Positions 35,085 to 46,800 of a stretch of DNA of 64,000 bases are shown here, piece after piece. Each line of letters begins with the position of its first letter. The stretch's first letter is position 1. The stretch is from Chloranthus sessilifolius. Lineage: Eukaryota; Streptophyta; Magnoliopsida; Chloranthales; Chloranthaceae. The stretch covers positions 46,254,287 to 46,318,286 of the forward strand of contig CM037590.1 in the NCBI GenBank assembly GCA_021018995.1, read 5' to 3'. Both the position numbers and the translations under genes were made by a program. The notes under the pieces were generated by a model. That model did no database searches. It was not told the DNA's origin and saw only the letters and a program-made list of their open reading frames with translations.

Positions 35085-36640
35085 TTAAAGAAGAGGATCA
35101 ATTTTACCTATCGGATTACATGTAAGATAGGTGGTCATGGTGCTTCCCCTCTTTTCTAAAGAAGCTTTTGATCTTGTGGAAGGGTGTAAGGACCAATCTA
35201 GGAACGCTAGAAGAGAATGAATCATGTGGTAGATTCTCTTACACATGAAAGGAACCATGAAACACTCACAATGCTTAGGGATAGCCTCCAATTTGATGAC
35301 CGCAACCTTTTTCTTTTTTTTCTTTCCCTTTCTACTACAATATTAATTATAAATAAGGCGTTGGGGGAGAATATGCCAACTTTTTTTTTTTTTTTTTGAT
35401 CGGTAAAAAGCTCTAATCCATTGCAAAAACATTAGCCAGAAGCTGGGAAAGGATACAAAGGGAAAAAGCAAAAAAGCAAAAGGTAAAAGGACAAAGGAAA
35501 CAAAAACGCCAGGCTACCAGAGGCAACAAAAACCCCCTCCCCACATGACATGATCAACCAAAAAAACATGTTGAACACCTTATTTTTTTCACTTTTTTTA
35601 CATCCATTTCATGGGTCAACAATAAGGTAATGCCCCAAAAATATGGTTCATTAATTTTATTGAATTTTGATCACATTTTTAACAGCCGATATGTGTCGGA
35701 TAGTGCCCATTTTTTTGTGTGGAACTTGATTGATCATATCCAAGTTGCCGAGTCACCCGAGGCTCATGATGGATGCTACATGGTTCCAGATGATAGTGGG
35801 TGTAGAGATTTCTCTGCACCCGGGGGCATAGTCCCTGCCTCTATTAATAATATAGTCATTCATCAAATAGTATCAATAATAATAATAATATTACCCATGA
35901 GAACATTAACACTAATAATAATTTGAACAAAAGCATTACAGAAATTCAATCAAAAGTAAAACTGAGCAATTAAAATTTGAAAATTATCATCGATCAATAT
36001 AACCAAAATGCAGACCGATGATGACCTCAATGTCCTCAGTGAAAATCACCAATTCCATATAAAAAAGAGAACATATCTCAGGTGTACAACTCCAAATCAA
36101 CAGGATGATCTTTGATCCTATCTAAACCTAAATATCTAACAAAATCTAAAATTGACTTTTTCATCAAAGACATCAACGATGACATAACTGAATCACCAGA
36201 TTCTGGCCATGTCACAAGCAAAATCCCCTTAGTATACCTAATCCGACACGGCGCCAAAATTGCCGCCCCCAAGCCATCAATCATACTACCAAAGGTAAAT
36301 AATCCAAGTTTGTAACCTTTCAATCACTTAAATCGAGCCTCTGTTTCGATGTTTCAAACTTATCAGCTACAGATTCACCAACCGAGAGCTTACCTCTAAA
36401 ATTACGAATCTGAATCAAATCCAAAATAATAACCGTATCGGCAGGTAATGCTTGGACGAGCGATTTCGCCATGGCATAATGAGACTAACTGTCGCAAAGA
36501 GAGCAGAGGATGAAAATTCAGGTAGAATGAGGGTTCAGATTAGGTTTTTGGGGGAGAACGGATGGAGAGGGTCAGGGTTTGAGAAACGACAAGGGGAGAG
36601 GGAGGATGGAGAGATGGAGCCTTAGGGCGTCTACCGTTCT
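35085..36640 (-). repeat. Duplicated block, copy B (partner 24440-25480)
   Basis: It is the same string of landmarks as copy A. It is longer and better kept on the right, where it includes the leader and start codon of the host-gene copy. Confidence 0.7.
36078..36472 (-). pseudogene. Broken host-gene copy B, perhaps a proteasome assembly chaperone 1-like gene
   Basis: From an ATG at 36472 the minus strand reads MAKSLVQALPADTVIILDLI and then RNFRGKLSVGES, before a stop. After a frame change it continues with MIDGLGAAILAPCRIRYTK, LLVTWPESGDSVMSSLMSL and DHPVDLELYT to a stop. No intron interrupts it, and a CT-rich leader with AAACCCT words precedes the ATG. The pattern of a vinylogous hydrophobic strand followed by DGLGA and a WPE motif reminds me of plant PAC1-type chaperones, but this is memory only. 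At least one stop and one frameshift make it a pseudogene. Confidence 0.45.
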
Positions 36641-36669
36641 TCCCGTCTAAATTTGAAAAAAAGATTAAT

Positions 36670-37150
36670 TGAAAGCAAAACTTGTCCATGGACGGCTCCG
36701 CGAGAAGTTTGACCCACTTAAACTTATGGATGGATGGTTCAATGAGAAGTTTGACCTGCCTACACTTACGAGAAGTTTGGCACAAATACGACACAACTTA
36801 TTTCTCGAGGGACTGTTCCGCAAGAAGTTTGACGCAGCTTACATAACCATTTCGCGAGAAGTTTCAAAGAATTAAACATCTTGCTGAATTGTCCAATGAA
36901 AAGTTTGGTGTAACTTACTGTTTTCGCGAGATGTTTGAAGCAGCTTACGGTAGATCTTAACTTCTCGCTGAATCATCCAACGAGAAGTTTCGCAGAACAT
37001 ACTTACCGTAAAACTGTTCCCCGAGAAGTTTGAGGCTGCCTGCACAACTAACCTCTCATGGGACTATTCGACCATAAGCTTGTGCCCTGCAACCAAAGTT
37101 CTCGCGGAACTGTAGTGTCCAGCAGTACGTTTGGCGCAACTAATTTAGCG
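36670..37150. repeat. Degenerate CGAGAAGTTTGAC repeat array
   Basis: About ten copies of a CGAGAAGTTTGACGCA-like word, with inverted copies (CTTCTCGC) between them, are spaced irregularly 25-60 bp apart. A shorter relative lies at 25570-25660 beside copy A of the duplicated block. Confidence 0.6.
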
Positions 37151-37209
37151 GAGAGTTTTCCCGCTTAAGGCGCGACCTAAATTTGAGCGCGGATTTTTTT
37201 ATTTTACCC

Positions 37210-37640
37210 AAGATTCAGTCTTAATACTGTTGACTGCCTCGAATCAGATGATGGAGATTGTATTTTGTAATAATCATTCATTGAATTGAATAAGGTATTA
37301 GAAAGGCATATGAGTATTTGAAACTGAAACTTTGGCCTCTAAAATTCCGTTCACACATGGAAACCATTGACCGCCTTGAATCAAATGATGGAGATCGTTT
37401 TTCAACTCAATCTTCTACAAAACTAAGCTTTAGATCATGGCACACTCATCAGATGGTCAGATGTTATTTCTACGTGCCCTACATCCCAAAAATGATTGTG
37501 GTAATTTGCATAACGTGCGAAGGGGTTTTCAAGTAGTAGTTATCGGAGACGTGAACATACGGTGTGATAGGTGAGCCATGAAACAATCTCCATTGTATAA
37601 TTCAAGGCTGTCCATAATTTTACATACAAAAACCCAAGTT
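37210..37640. repeat. Foldback repeat (family F), decayed copy
   Basis: It has inverted arms with the family words GAATCAAATGATGGAGATCG and GATAGGTGAGCCATGA. It is related to the fuller copy at 40131-40808. Confidence 0.5.
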
Positions 37641-38046
37641 GCGGGAATAGAATCTTTGATTGCAAGTACTGTACCGTTTATAAAGTGCAGTATTTATCTT
37701 CGGCGAATCTATAAAGGTGACACTAAACGATTTGTGAGCTGCAAATAAATAAACCTTCCGTTCCTTTTATTTATAACACAAATATTTAGCGAAACCCACC
37801 CCATGGAATGGAGCAGAAGACTGGTGAGCTGCAAGTAAAGCCACCCTTTACAAAAAAGATTTACGGCAGGGACGAGACTAGTAGGGGAAAAATATCTACT
37901 TCCATATCCAGCTTTGCTGTCCGCACATCAATTTAAGGTGAAAATTTGCTTTGTTTGTGGCTCATAATGATACAAAATTCGTTAGCAAAAAGTTTGTTGG
38001 TAGCAACTTTTAGGTGCACACTAATTTTTCCTACTCTCGAGTCTAA

Positions 38047-38248
38047 GGATAAAAAAATCGGATTTCATTTCGATTTCGGTGGGGCCTGAAACCGAAATTT
38101 TGAATTTCGGCCGAAATTTCAGCCTAAATCTTCTCCACAGTACTTCAATATTGAAATTTTGAGTTTTCGTTTCGGTTTCAATGGGGACCAAAACCGAAAC
38201 ATTTAGGCCAAAATCTCAAAATTTCGGCCGAAATTTTGAATCATGCTC
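38047..38248. repeat. AATTTCGGCCGAAATTT palindromic island
   Basis: The palindrome TTTCGGCCGAAA occurs twice, and the flanking words AACCGAAA and TTTCGGTTT occur in both orientations. The ends are weakly inverted. Confidence 0.55.
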
Positions 38249-39084
38249 GAGTTCTAGTGGACATGTTTGTTTTAGTCGCACAATAATTTTGTTATTTGGA
38301 CACCATTTTATTTCTTTTATTATTACTACAAAAAAAAAAAAGACTATTAGTGGGTATCTTAAACTGCCACTATTAACAAAAACCCTATCACTAATAGTTT
38401 TATTTTTTATAATGTATGTGCGGGAAATTAATAGAAAGGTGTTCTAGCAGAGCTCTTTTATGAAAATTTAAAAACTAAACTTGCCAATAGACCGTACAAC
38501 AACAAGTTCATGCCCTTAAATATCCTACCCATTCACTCATCGGTGTAAATGGATGATTGATTTTGTACAAGTGGCACAAATATCAATAATTATCTTCATC
38601 ATGTAATTGAAGTCACACAGGTCAGGGCTATTGCTTCCTGTAATCTATGAAGTATGAAGATGAGAGTTCGAGTTCAAAGAGTAATCACTTTGTATATAAA
38701 AGCCATAGATTTGCCTCTACCGCCACCCATTCCTATGATTACGAGACCAGCATTCGGTAACAACAATTTCTTATGTGATTAAAGGTTAACAAATAGAAAA
38801 ATAGAAAAAAGAAAAAGAAGAAAAATCACGTTGACTTTTTTAGTGATGAGTAGGGTGTGGTTCCATAACCTCATGTTAATTATAAAAAAAATAAAATATA
38901 TATAATCTTTAGTCCAAGCTTAAGCTTGAGATTACCCTAAGTAAAAATAAAAATAAATAAATAAATAAAAATGGTATCCACTTTGTAGAGTCGATGACAC
39001 ATTTAACTGATTGGATTACATCATCAGAAAAAAGGGTGCCGTTCACAAATCTCAACTCACAAAACTAGATTTCTTTGGTAAAAC

Positions 39085-39290
39085 AACAAGGGTTCTCAAG
39101 TGTCACTTTTGGGGATGCGTGCCAATTGGAATCAAGATCTGACCGTAAGATAGTTGTGTCGTGATTACAAGATATACTGTGTGGAATATTGGGATGAAAA
39201 ACGATCTCCACCACCTTACTCAAGGCAATCAACAATTTTTTATGATGAAAATTTGCTTCCTTCACAGAAAAAATGGGTTCAAATATTGCC
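39085..39290. repeat. Foldback repeat (family F), one arm
   Basis: It matches the right arm of the copy at 40131-40808: GGGGATGCGTGCCA, GACCGT, GGGATGAAAAACGATCTCCA and TTTTTTATGATG. Confidence 0.55.
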
Positions 39291-39390
39291 ACCCAAAAAG
39301 AAAGGCTGCCAAGTGCGGGCTCGGCATTTAATGATTTTTTTTAATGCACACCAACTTTTTTTAATGCACACCAATATTAAAAACTATTTA

Positions 39391-39760
39391 GGTTGCAGAT
39401 GGCATAGCTCTCTACTAGCCTCTGCCGTAGCAGAGTTCACTTGCTTTAGCAGGCTCCCATCCTTTTTGCTAACATCCTTCTTCCTTGCTTTAGCATTGTA
39501 CCCCTTCTTCTTAATAACTCATTGCATAGCAAAGTTTTATGCAGAATTTACCTCTTCGGCAATTCAACCCTCCTCTCTACTCACTCCTTGCTAGAGGAGA
39601 TTTTATTTGCTATGGTAGAGAGTTAGTAGAGAGAAGGGAGGTTGCTATCAGAGCAGGTAAACCCTCCTTTGTAAGGAGTTAGAAAAGAGAATGGGAACCA
39701 ACTAAAGCAGGTGAGCTCTGTTGTGGCGGGGGCTAACAGAGAGCTATGCCATACGCAACC
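39391..39760. mobile_element. Tourist-like MITE, 370 bp
   Basis: It has terminal inverted repeats of about 27 bp (GGTTGC..ATGGCATAGCTCTCT) and TTA target duplications on both sides (39388-39390 and 39761-39763). The interior folds back for most of its length (GTAGCAGAG and CTCTGTTGTGGC). No coding. Confidence 0.85.
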
Positions 39761-39829
39761 TTAGTATCTTTTTGGGAGCTACAACTTGCACAGATGAGCT
39801 TTGTATCGTAACACATGATTTACTTGGAA

Positions 39830-40110
39830 TTTTGGGACCTATGCTACATGAAACACCGTCTAAGCCATTTGAGTTGAATGCTATGATGTCAAGATCTTTG
39901 TTGCCAAAGATTAGCACAAAACATGATCTCTATCATCTAATTCATCACAGTCAACAATTGAATTAGATGATGACTTTGGTTGTGTTAAACCAGATGATAT
40001 AGATAGTGTTTCATGCTAATCTTTGGCACCAAAGATTTTTTACATTGTGGCATTCAAATCAGACGGTTTAGATGGTGTTTCACATGAAACATATCCCAAA
40101 AATATAATCT
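39830..40110. repeat. Near-palindromic foldback element
   Basis: The left arm (TTGGGACCTATGCTACATGA, ACACCGTCTAAGCC) is the inverse of the right arm (GGTTTAGATGGTGTTTC, ACATGAAACATATCCCAA). A hairpin of about 280 nt would form in RNA. Confidence 0.65.
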
Positions 40111-40130
40111 TTATATCAGTGATAACTAAG

Positions 40131-40808
40131 CGGTAGTGTTATTTACACCCGTTAAACTTGTAAAGAACACATGCATTTCCACCATAAAAAACTTGACGTC
40201 TTGAATCAAACGATGGAGATTGTTTTTCATCCCAACCTTCCACACAATAGATCTTGAAATCATAGTGCACCTATCAGACGGCCAGATCGTGATTGCGCAT
40301 GGCACGCATCCCCAAAAGTGACCATGATCATAGTGTGCCTATTAGACTGTCACTTTAGAGGATGCGTGCTACATGGAATCAACATGTGACCGTCTGATAA
40401 GTGCGACATGATCTCAAGATCTATTGTGTGAAAGATTGTGACGAAAAAAGATATCTATCTTCTTACTTCAGGCAAGGTATCAAAATCGGTATCTGTTTGC
40501 CCGAGGCCGATACAACTCGGCCGATACGTTTTGGCCGATACCAATATGTATCGGCTTATTAAAAAAAAAAAAGGAAAATTGAATGTCTCGGTCGAAACCG
40601 AGACGTATCGGCTGATACCCACCCGTATCAGCCGATACGGTATTGGATACCCGATACGAGATAGCGATGCGTATCGGTTTCGTACCGATACAAATCGGAA
40701 ACCAATATGTATCGGTATCAGCCGATTTTTTATACCTTGATTTTCGGTAGTCAACGATTTTTTATGATGAAAATGCGTGTGTTCTTCACCAGTGGTGTAA
40801 ATAACTCT
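40131..40808. mobile_element. Foldback element (family F), fullest copy, with a nested palindromic island
   Basis: The ends are inverted: GGTAGTGTTATTTACACC and GGTGTAAATAACTCTACC. The arms share ATGGAGATTGTTTTTCATCC, ACAATAGATCTTGA and GGCACGCATCCCC in opposite orientation. The right arm is interrupted by the island at 40474-40738. I see no transposase and no clear target duplication. Confidence 0.65.
40474..40738. repeat. GTATCGGCCGATAC palindromic island, nested
   Basis: The ends AAGGTATCAAAATCGG and CCGATTTTTTATACCTT are inverted. The interior is made almost wholly of CGATAC and GTATCGG words in both orientations, around CGGCCG. It interrupts a family F arm, so it moved in as a unit. Confidence 0.65.
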
Positions 40809-41419
40809 ACCAAGAACTAAAAATGATATTTAATTGGGATAATGGTTCCTTACCAACATTTCGACATCAAACTGGTGTTTAAATGATCTTATACCATTAA
40901 AGGTAGACTTTTAATCTCACGTCATTGAATTGTGATTATCGTTATGCTATGTGGTGAACATCCATGATCAAACTAAATTGTCCAAGTTACAATCTATCAT
41001 TGGAACATGTCCCGGCCTAAAAAAACATGCCTATATGTTGTTGTGAACCATCCGATTGATGAACTTTAATATTAGCCCTTAAAACTAAAAACAATGGTTG
41101 ATATTAAAGTGAATAGATCATATAGTTTATATCTCTTTAAAACTCTATTTTTGGGTCTGTTGCACTTCAAACTATGATCTATTACTTTGACGGTATGGAG
41201 CACACACATCTTAATCAGTTGATGGTGTAAGATCATTAAGTTTATTTTGGTGTTTAAATGACAGTTAGGAGAGTCGAGCACTATTTAAGTTGGGTGCCCA
41301 TGCCCAACTTGACAAGTGTCAAGTTTAAGTGGCTACCTTACAGGCCTGTCCTGAGGTTTTGGTGGCCTATGTCTGAGTTTTTCATATGATATTAATAAAA
41401 TAATTCTACAATAGCTCCT

Positions 41420-42060
41420 AGGGCCAGTCCTAGGAATGTGTGCCACGTGGAATCAAGGTTGGACCGTCTGATAGGTGAGCCATAATCTCAAGATCTATTA
41501 TGTGGAAGATTGGGATGAAAAACGATCTCCACTGTCTAATTCAAAGCAATCAATTTTTTTTATGGTGGAAATTCGTGTGTTCTTCTCAAGAAAGATGGGT
41601 ATTAAAAAGTCACCCTTTCTAGAATGTATGACATTATTTTAATTTTTCATAGTTTATATATTAATTAAAATTTTATGTCCATCCATTATTTAGTAAGTCA
41701 CTCTAGTGGTTGAATTAGTGGTTTGTGACTCAGAAGTTTCATGTTCAAACCTTATTTTGTATAAGGTTCACATTTTAATTAATTTTACTAGAGTCTATAC
41801 ACCTACTTGATTGTATTTAAACACACAATTGCAAAGCTTCTTAGGAGAGAAATCTCTCCAAAAATAAATCCGTAAATTAGTGGGAACCCTCCTTTGGGTG
41901 GCTTTATTTGCACCGCTTTTTTGTAAAGAAAACACACATTTCTATCATCTAAACAGTTTATTGTCATGAATCAGATAATGGAGATCGTTTTTAGTCTTAT
42001 ATAATAGATCTTTAAATCATAGTGCACCTATAAGATCTTCAGATAAAATATGAGTAATGT
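41420..42060. repeat. Foldback family F arms (41420-41600 and 41930-42060)
   Basis: Two arms lie in opposite orientation. The first has GTGCCACGTGGAATCAAG, GATGAAAAACGATCTCCA and GTGTGTTCTTC, and the second has AATGGAGATCGTTTTTAG and ATAGTGCACCTATAAGA. A SINE lies between them. Confidence 0.5.
41690..41880 (+). mobile_element. tRNA-derived SINE
   Basis: A pol III box B (GTTCAAACC, 41743-41751) follows a box A-like TAGTGGTTGAATTAG. The body and the end AGGAGAGAAATCTCTCC match the copy split at 9078-11545. No proteins. Confidence 0.65.
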
Positions 42061-42607
42061 AATTTTTATTTTATTTTAAACTTACATGTAGGTTTGGGGA
42101 CTGAGTTGGCCGAATGTGTCTGCCACCCCACTTGACACCCCTTAGTGCCGGCCCTGCCATTTTAGTAAACTATCAGGTTGGACAGGTCGACCCGACCCAC
42201 TGACAGCCCTAATTTTTGGGCTGCACATGTTGATTTGTTTTAATATGCTATATAGATGACTAATGGCAGACCTTGGTGCTTAAATGCCAACCTTATAATA
42301 AAGATTCCTCTTCTGCCCTTAATTTTGTATGCAATCTCAAGTCTATTTTTTCTTGCACAAAGCATTTGAAAACATTTTATTTTTATAGACATCTATTTTC
42401 CCATAATGATTCATGTACTTTTTATATTTTCCCATCTATTTCCCCATAGTGATTCATGTATTTTTATATTTGGTTGACAAATTATATTAATATAGAATGG
42501 TTACATAACTTACATGGAGTGAAAACTGGTTTCTTCTCTCTAACCTTGAGGCTATAGATCCTCACCTTTATGGGTCTTCAGTCTTCACCTTTAGTAAAAC
42601 AATATGC

Positions 42608-42965
42608 ATGGTTTTAAATATAGTCCATATCCGATACATATCGGCCGCTATGTATCTGATTAGGCCCCATCCGATATGAAATGTCACCTCGATTTGGTAA
42701 GGGGTCAAATAGGTCCAATATCCACCCATATCGGGTCATATTGGCTCATATCGACCGATATGTATCGGTTATGAATTGGGCAAAATACCAAAAATACCCT
42801 TTTTACAAGTTTATTAGTTTTTAATATTTTTGTTTTACATTTTAACAAATTAAAAGAAAGGTGTTTAAATATCGGTCAGTTTGGCCGATACGTATCCAAT
42901 ATTTTCGATATGCACCGATCTGAGACCCACCCAATATGCCGATACATATTGGTCTTTAAATCCCT
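42608..42965. repeat. CGATACGTATCGGCCGATAC palindromic island
   Basis: The ends contain inverted TTTAAA blocks. The interior is full of GATACATATCGG and CCGATACG words in both orientations, as at 40474. Confidence 0.6.
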
Positions 42966-42994
42966 CGCAATGTGTACTTATTTTACAAAGGTCT

Positions 42995-43125
42995 TCACCT
43001 TTAGTCGCGGGTTCTGAGTCCAGGAATCAGCCTCTTCAAAATGGGGGTAAGGCTGCCTACCATCTACCTCTTTTAGACCGTTGAAAGCCGGAGCCTTGTG
43101 CACTGGGTACGACGGACCTTTAGAC
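42995..43125 (+). mobile_element. SINE fragment, Au-like
   Basis: It contains the widespread plant SINE string TCGCGGGTTCTGAGTCCAGG, then AATCAGCCTCTTC..GGGGTAAGGCTGCCTAC and TGCACTGGGTACGAC. It includes a box B-like core. A truncated copy. Confidence 0.6.
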
Positions 43126-43689
43126 AAACAATATGTACTGTTTTGACATTTATAAGATCATCTTAAAGATTTTTTCAGCTCCCCATGCCACTTTTTACAT
43201 TCAAACATTATATATAAGCTGGGCTCAAACCTGCGGCTTTGAGGAAAAAATTGTAAATAAACTTTTTGTAAACATATAATTATCTTTCTTCAACTTGCTT
43301 TAGGATTCTTTCAAAAATGGTGTATTGATACCTTGAATGCCTCAAAAGAAGGATCAGATTCTGCCCATATTTCTCAACTCCTCCACAAATGCAGCATTTT
43401 GCCTCTCTCCCTCCCTTAAAGCATAAGCATATAAGCATAGGGAACAAATGGACGGCATACAAAAAGGGAACAAATGCATGGCATACAAAAAGACTATGGA
43501 AGGCATCAGACCTCAAAAGTAAAATCCTACTCACCTTTATACTCCCAGAAGGTACATTTCTTCCCTCAAAAGCTATCTTTGTTATGGAGTCCTCACAACA
43601 TAAAAATATAAAGAAGTTGAAACCCAAGTATCAAGAAACAAATGCAAATACTTTTCTTCACTCATTACATTGCTTCTATTGATCAAAAC

Positions 43690-43861
43690 CAGAGCTTCTA
43701 TGCAAAGCATAACTCCCCTTTCCTTGCCCCTCCTCCCTAACTTCCTAAAATAACACAAACTCTTCAAATAAAAGTACCATGGATCCCTTCTTCATCAAAC
43801 TCTAACCCATCTCTCAGGAACTCATCAGAAATCCAAAAATCGACGAAAATATTTTTGAAGA
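43690..43861 (+). promoter_or_regulatory. Likely 5' UTR and promoter-proximal region of the remorin gene
   Basis: A CT-rich stretch (CCCCTTTCCTTGCCCCTCC near 43709) and a weak TATA-like AAATAAAAG near 43766 precede the ATG at 43862. The transcription start is not determined. Confidence 0.35.
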
Positions 43862-46800
43862 ATGGAGAATTTGGTTAAACAAATGAGGTACCCCACCTCT
43901 CCCTAACCAAAGGTCGTTGTCGATCACGATAGATATTTATTGCTACAAGTTATTGCTCATCTTGGTTTTCATTTAGTAGTTGATTTCTTTTGTGTCCAAT
44001 TGATTGGTTGGGCTCTATGAAATATGAACTTGTTTATTTTTACCTGTTCTGCTTTTGGACTTGAAATTCAAAAGTGCAATGCTGCATAAGAAAACAACCA
44101 CATAGGGACTTGAGACAACTTCTCGCGGTACGTTTGTTTCGTCGTAATACCCAAAAGTTACAAACAATGTTGTACTATTATGAGTAAAACAGCAAAACAT
44201 TAGTTCAATTCACCGTAAAGTGTAGCTGCAAAATCACTATAGCTTTTGCAAGTGTTTTTTTTAGATAGGAGGGGTAGGGGTCATAATCCTTAAAAAATGC
44301 TTGCAAAATGTGCAACGGCAAAAAACAGCTACTTTTTTTAATGATGAAGGTGATTTTATGGTGAAAAGAACAAACATTACAAGAGAAAGAATAAACCGAA
44401 ACAAATGTGCCCTAAGACTACCCAGTGACCCATGCAAGCAGTCACATTAGTCTATGCCCAATCACACGACTGCAAGGTCGCAATGGTAGGGACCTCCACT
44501 ATGACTCTTGGATCCAGAGACGTTTTGGTGGTGGTCAGTGCACTAAGAACACTAATGTACATGAACCCTTTATTTTGATCTCACTGTATGTTTAATATAC
44601 TTGTACCATTTTCTCTTCTATTGATATCATTGCCCACTTTGTTAGGGTAAGGTTCTCCGGTTTAGGAGATAGCGAAGAAGAAGAGCCCAACAACACTAAC
44701 GACTGGAGGATACCACCACAAAAAACAGAGTCCTTCAAAGGAGGTATCTTCATGGACAATGTAAATGTTGAGTTTTAGTCCCACATTGGAAATTCATAGC
44801 CTTGTCTCTCCTCTTATAAGATCCTGGCCCCTCCACTCATAGCCAATTGATTTCGAGATGGATGTCCTAATTTATAATGGTATCAGAGTAGGACTTTCTC
44901 CACTCCATGTCACCCAGTTCATTTCTCCACGTGCTTTGGCTCACTTCAGCCAACACGTGCGGGGTCTGTTGAGTTTAGTCCCGTATTGGACAATCATAGC
45001 CTTTTCTCTCCTCTTACAAGATCCTAGCCCTAAAGTGGTACACGTGACCATAGATACAGAGCCAAGTAGATGATATGCCACTTTTAAAAGATTAAACCAA
45101 TCAATTTATGAGCCCAAATTAAAATCCTGCAAATTGATGGATGACCAAGATGGAAATAGTCTATAATCTAAATTTAATGTGCTAAAGTGCATTATAACTC
45201 TCCTGAGAGCATCAATCCATTTAAAAATGGAGTATCCACCTGCTAGCCTCAGGATCCTATAAAAAGTTGGCTTCCATGGACCACAATGTCGAACAAATAA
45301 ATTGTAATTCTCCATAGTAACCTGCACCAGGAGGTGCGAGCTCTATTTTTAAAATGGAGTACCACACTGAGGTCTCTAAATCTTCTCTCAATGTTGGTGG
45401 CCGCCATAAATCTGTGCATCCAACTCAAAACCAATTGGCAATGAGCGGAGGGGCCCAGGATATTATAAGGGAAGAGACAAGGCTACAACTTACCCGATGT
45501 TGGACTAAACTTCAACACGCCTCCACATGTGTTGGCGGGACTGAGCCAAATCACGTGTCCAATTGAACTGGGTGCGGGGAATGGAGAAGGGCCTGCTCTG
45601 ATATCATGATAAATCTTTGCATCCAACTCAAAACCAATTGGCAATTAGTGGAGGGGCCCAGGATATTATAAGGGGAGAGACAAGGCTACAATTTACCCGA
45701 TGTGGGACTAAACTTCAACTGTCTACATATATGAATACGTGTAAATTAGTCACCCCAGTGACCTGGTTTATTTCTCATCTTGTCACTTTTTGTTCAAAAA
45801 AAAGGGTTACTTGATTTTCAATGCCCCGGTTTATGCAGATAAGAAGTCCAAGAATTGGTTTCAAAGGCAGTTTTCAGGCCGAATGAGTCAAAATGGCTAT
45901 TCCAGTGATGGTAGTGAGTTTGAGACTGCCGTCGCAGCAGCTGCATTTGCCATTACCACACTCGAAGAAGAAAGCTCTTTCGCTGAGAAAAAATCCACTG
46001 GAGGATCAAGCAAATCTCTCACCAAGACCAAGAGCAAAAAAGAAGAAGATGTGGCAAAGCTGCCCGAATCAGGAAAGCTGATCAGACGACTTACGGGAAA
46101 GGAAACTAAAAATGGTAAATAATGTTTCACTTTGAGCGTTTCTTGCCGTGTGAGGATAAAAGTTTCCATCAAAATTTTTACTAATAGTGTACATGTGACA
46201 CATGATCATACCATCTTTTGGGTGGCAAACAGTTCAAAAATCACGCCGATCAGAGGATTTTAACCGTCTGATTTATGTACTTTTAGACATTGAACATTGA
46301 CCGTTCTTTGTATGCATGTTAACCATATAGTTTGGTGCTCCGATTGAATGGTCAGTGTCATTTGATCAGCATATGTTTTGGGTTGTCTTACGGATACGAG
46401 ATCGCCTGCTCTGTGAAGGGTTTAAATCAATAATCATATTGTCATGTGTATAGATGGCGCAATCATCCAATACCCATTTTAAAGATTGATAAATTCTATC
46501 ATCAGGGGAAAGTTCGATGAGAAAATCAGATGCGATTGATCAAAGAATGCCAGAATATGCCTCCACAGATGAAAGGGCGCCGGAAAATATCTGGGGTACA
46601 TATCCCACTGTTGTAAAGAATCCAACTTTCAATGAGAAGTATCAAGACAACAGGGGAAGTACGAAACCTGAAAGTGCATTAGACAGAAGACCGAGACCAA
46701 ATGCGCCATCCACCTTGACACCAACGGTTTCAACAGCTGGAGATAGTAGGCGGAAGGGGAACTCGACCGCACTCTTGAAAGTAGAATCGAAAGCAGAGGC

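Noticed and set aside
43389-43682. 97-codon plus-strand frame upstream of the remorin gene
   Set aside because: No domain, an opposing frame of similar length, and a position in the likely promoter region.
45897-46172. Minus-strand frames opposite remorin exon 3
   Set aside because: They are shadows of the plus-strand coding exon.
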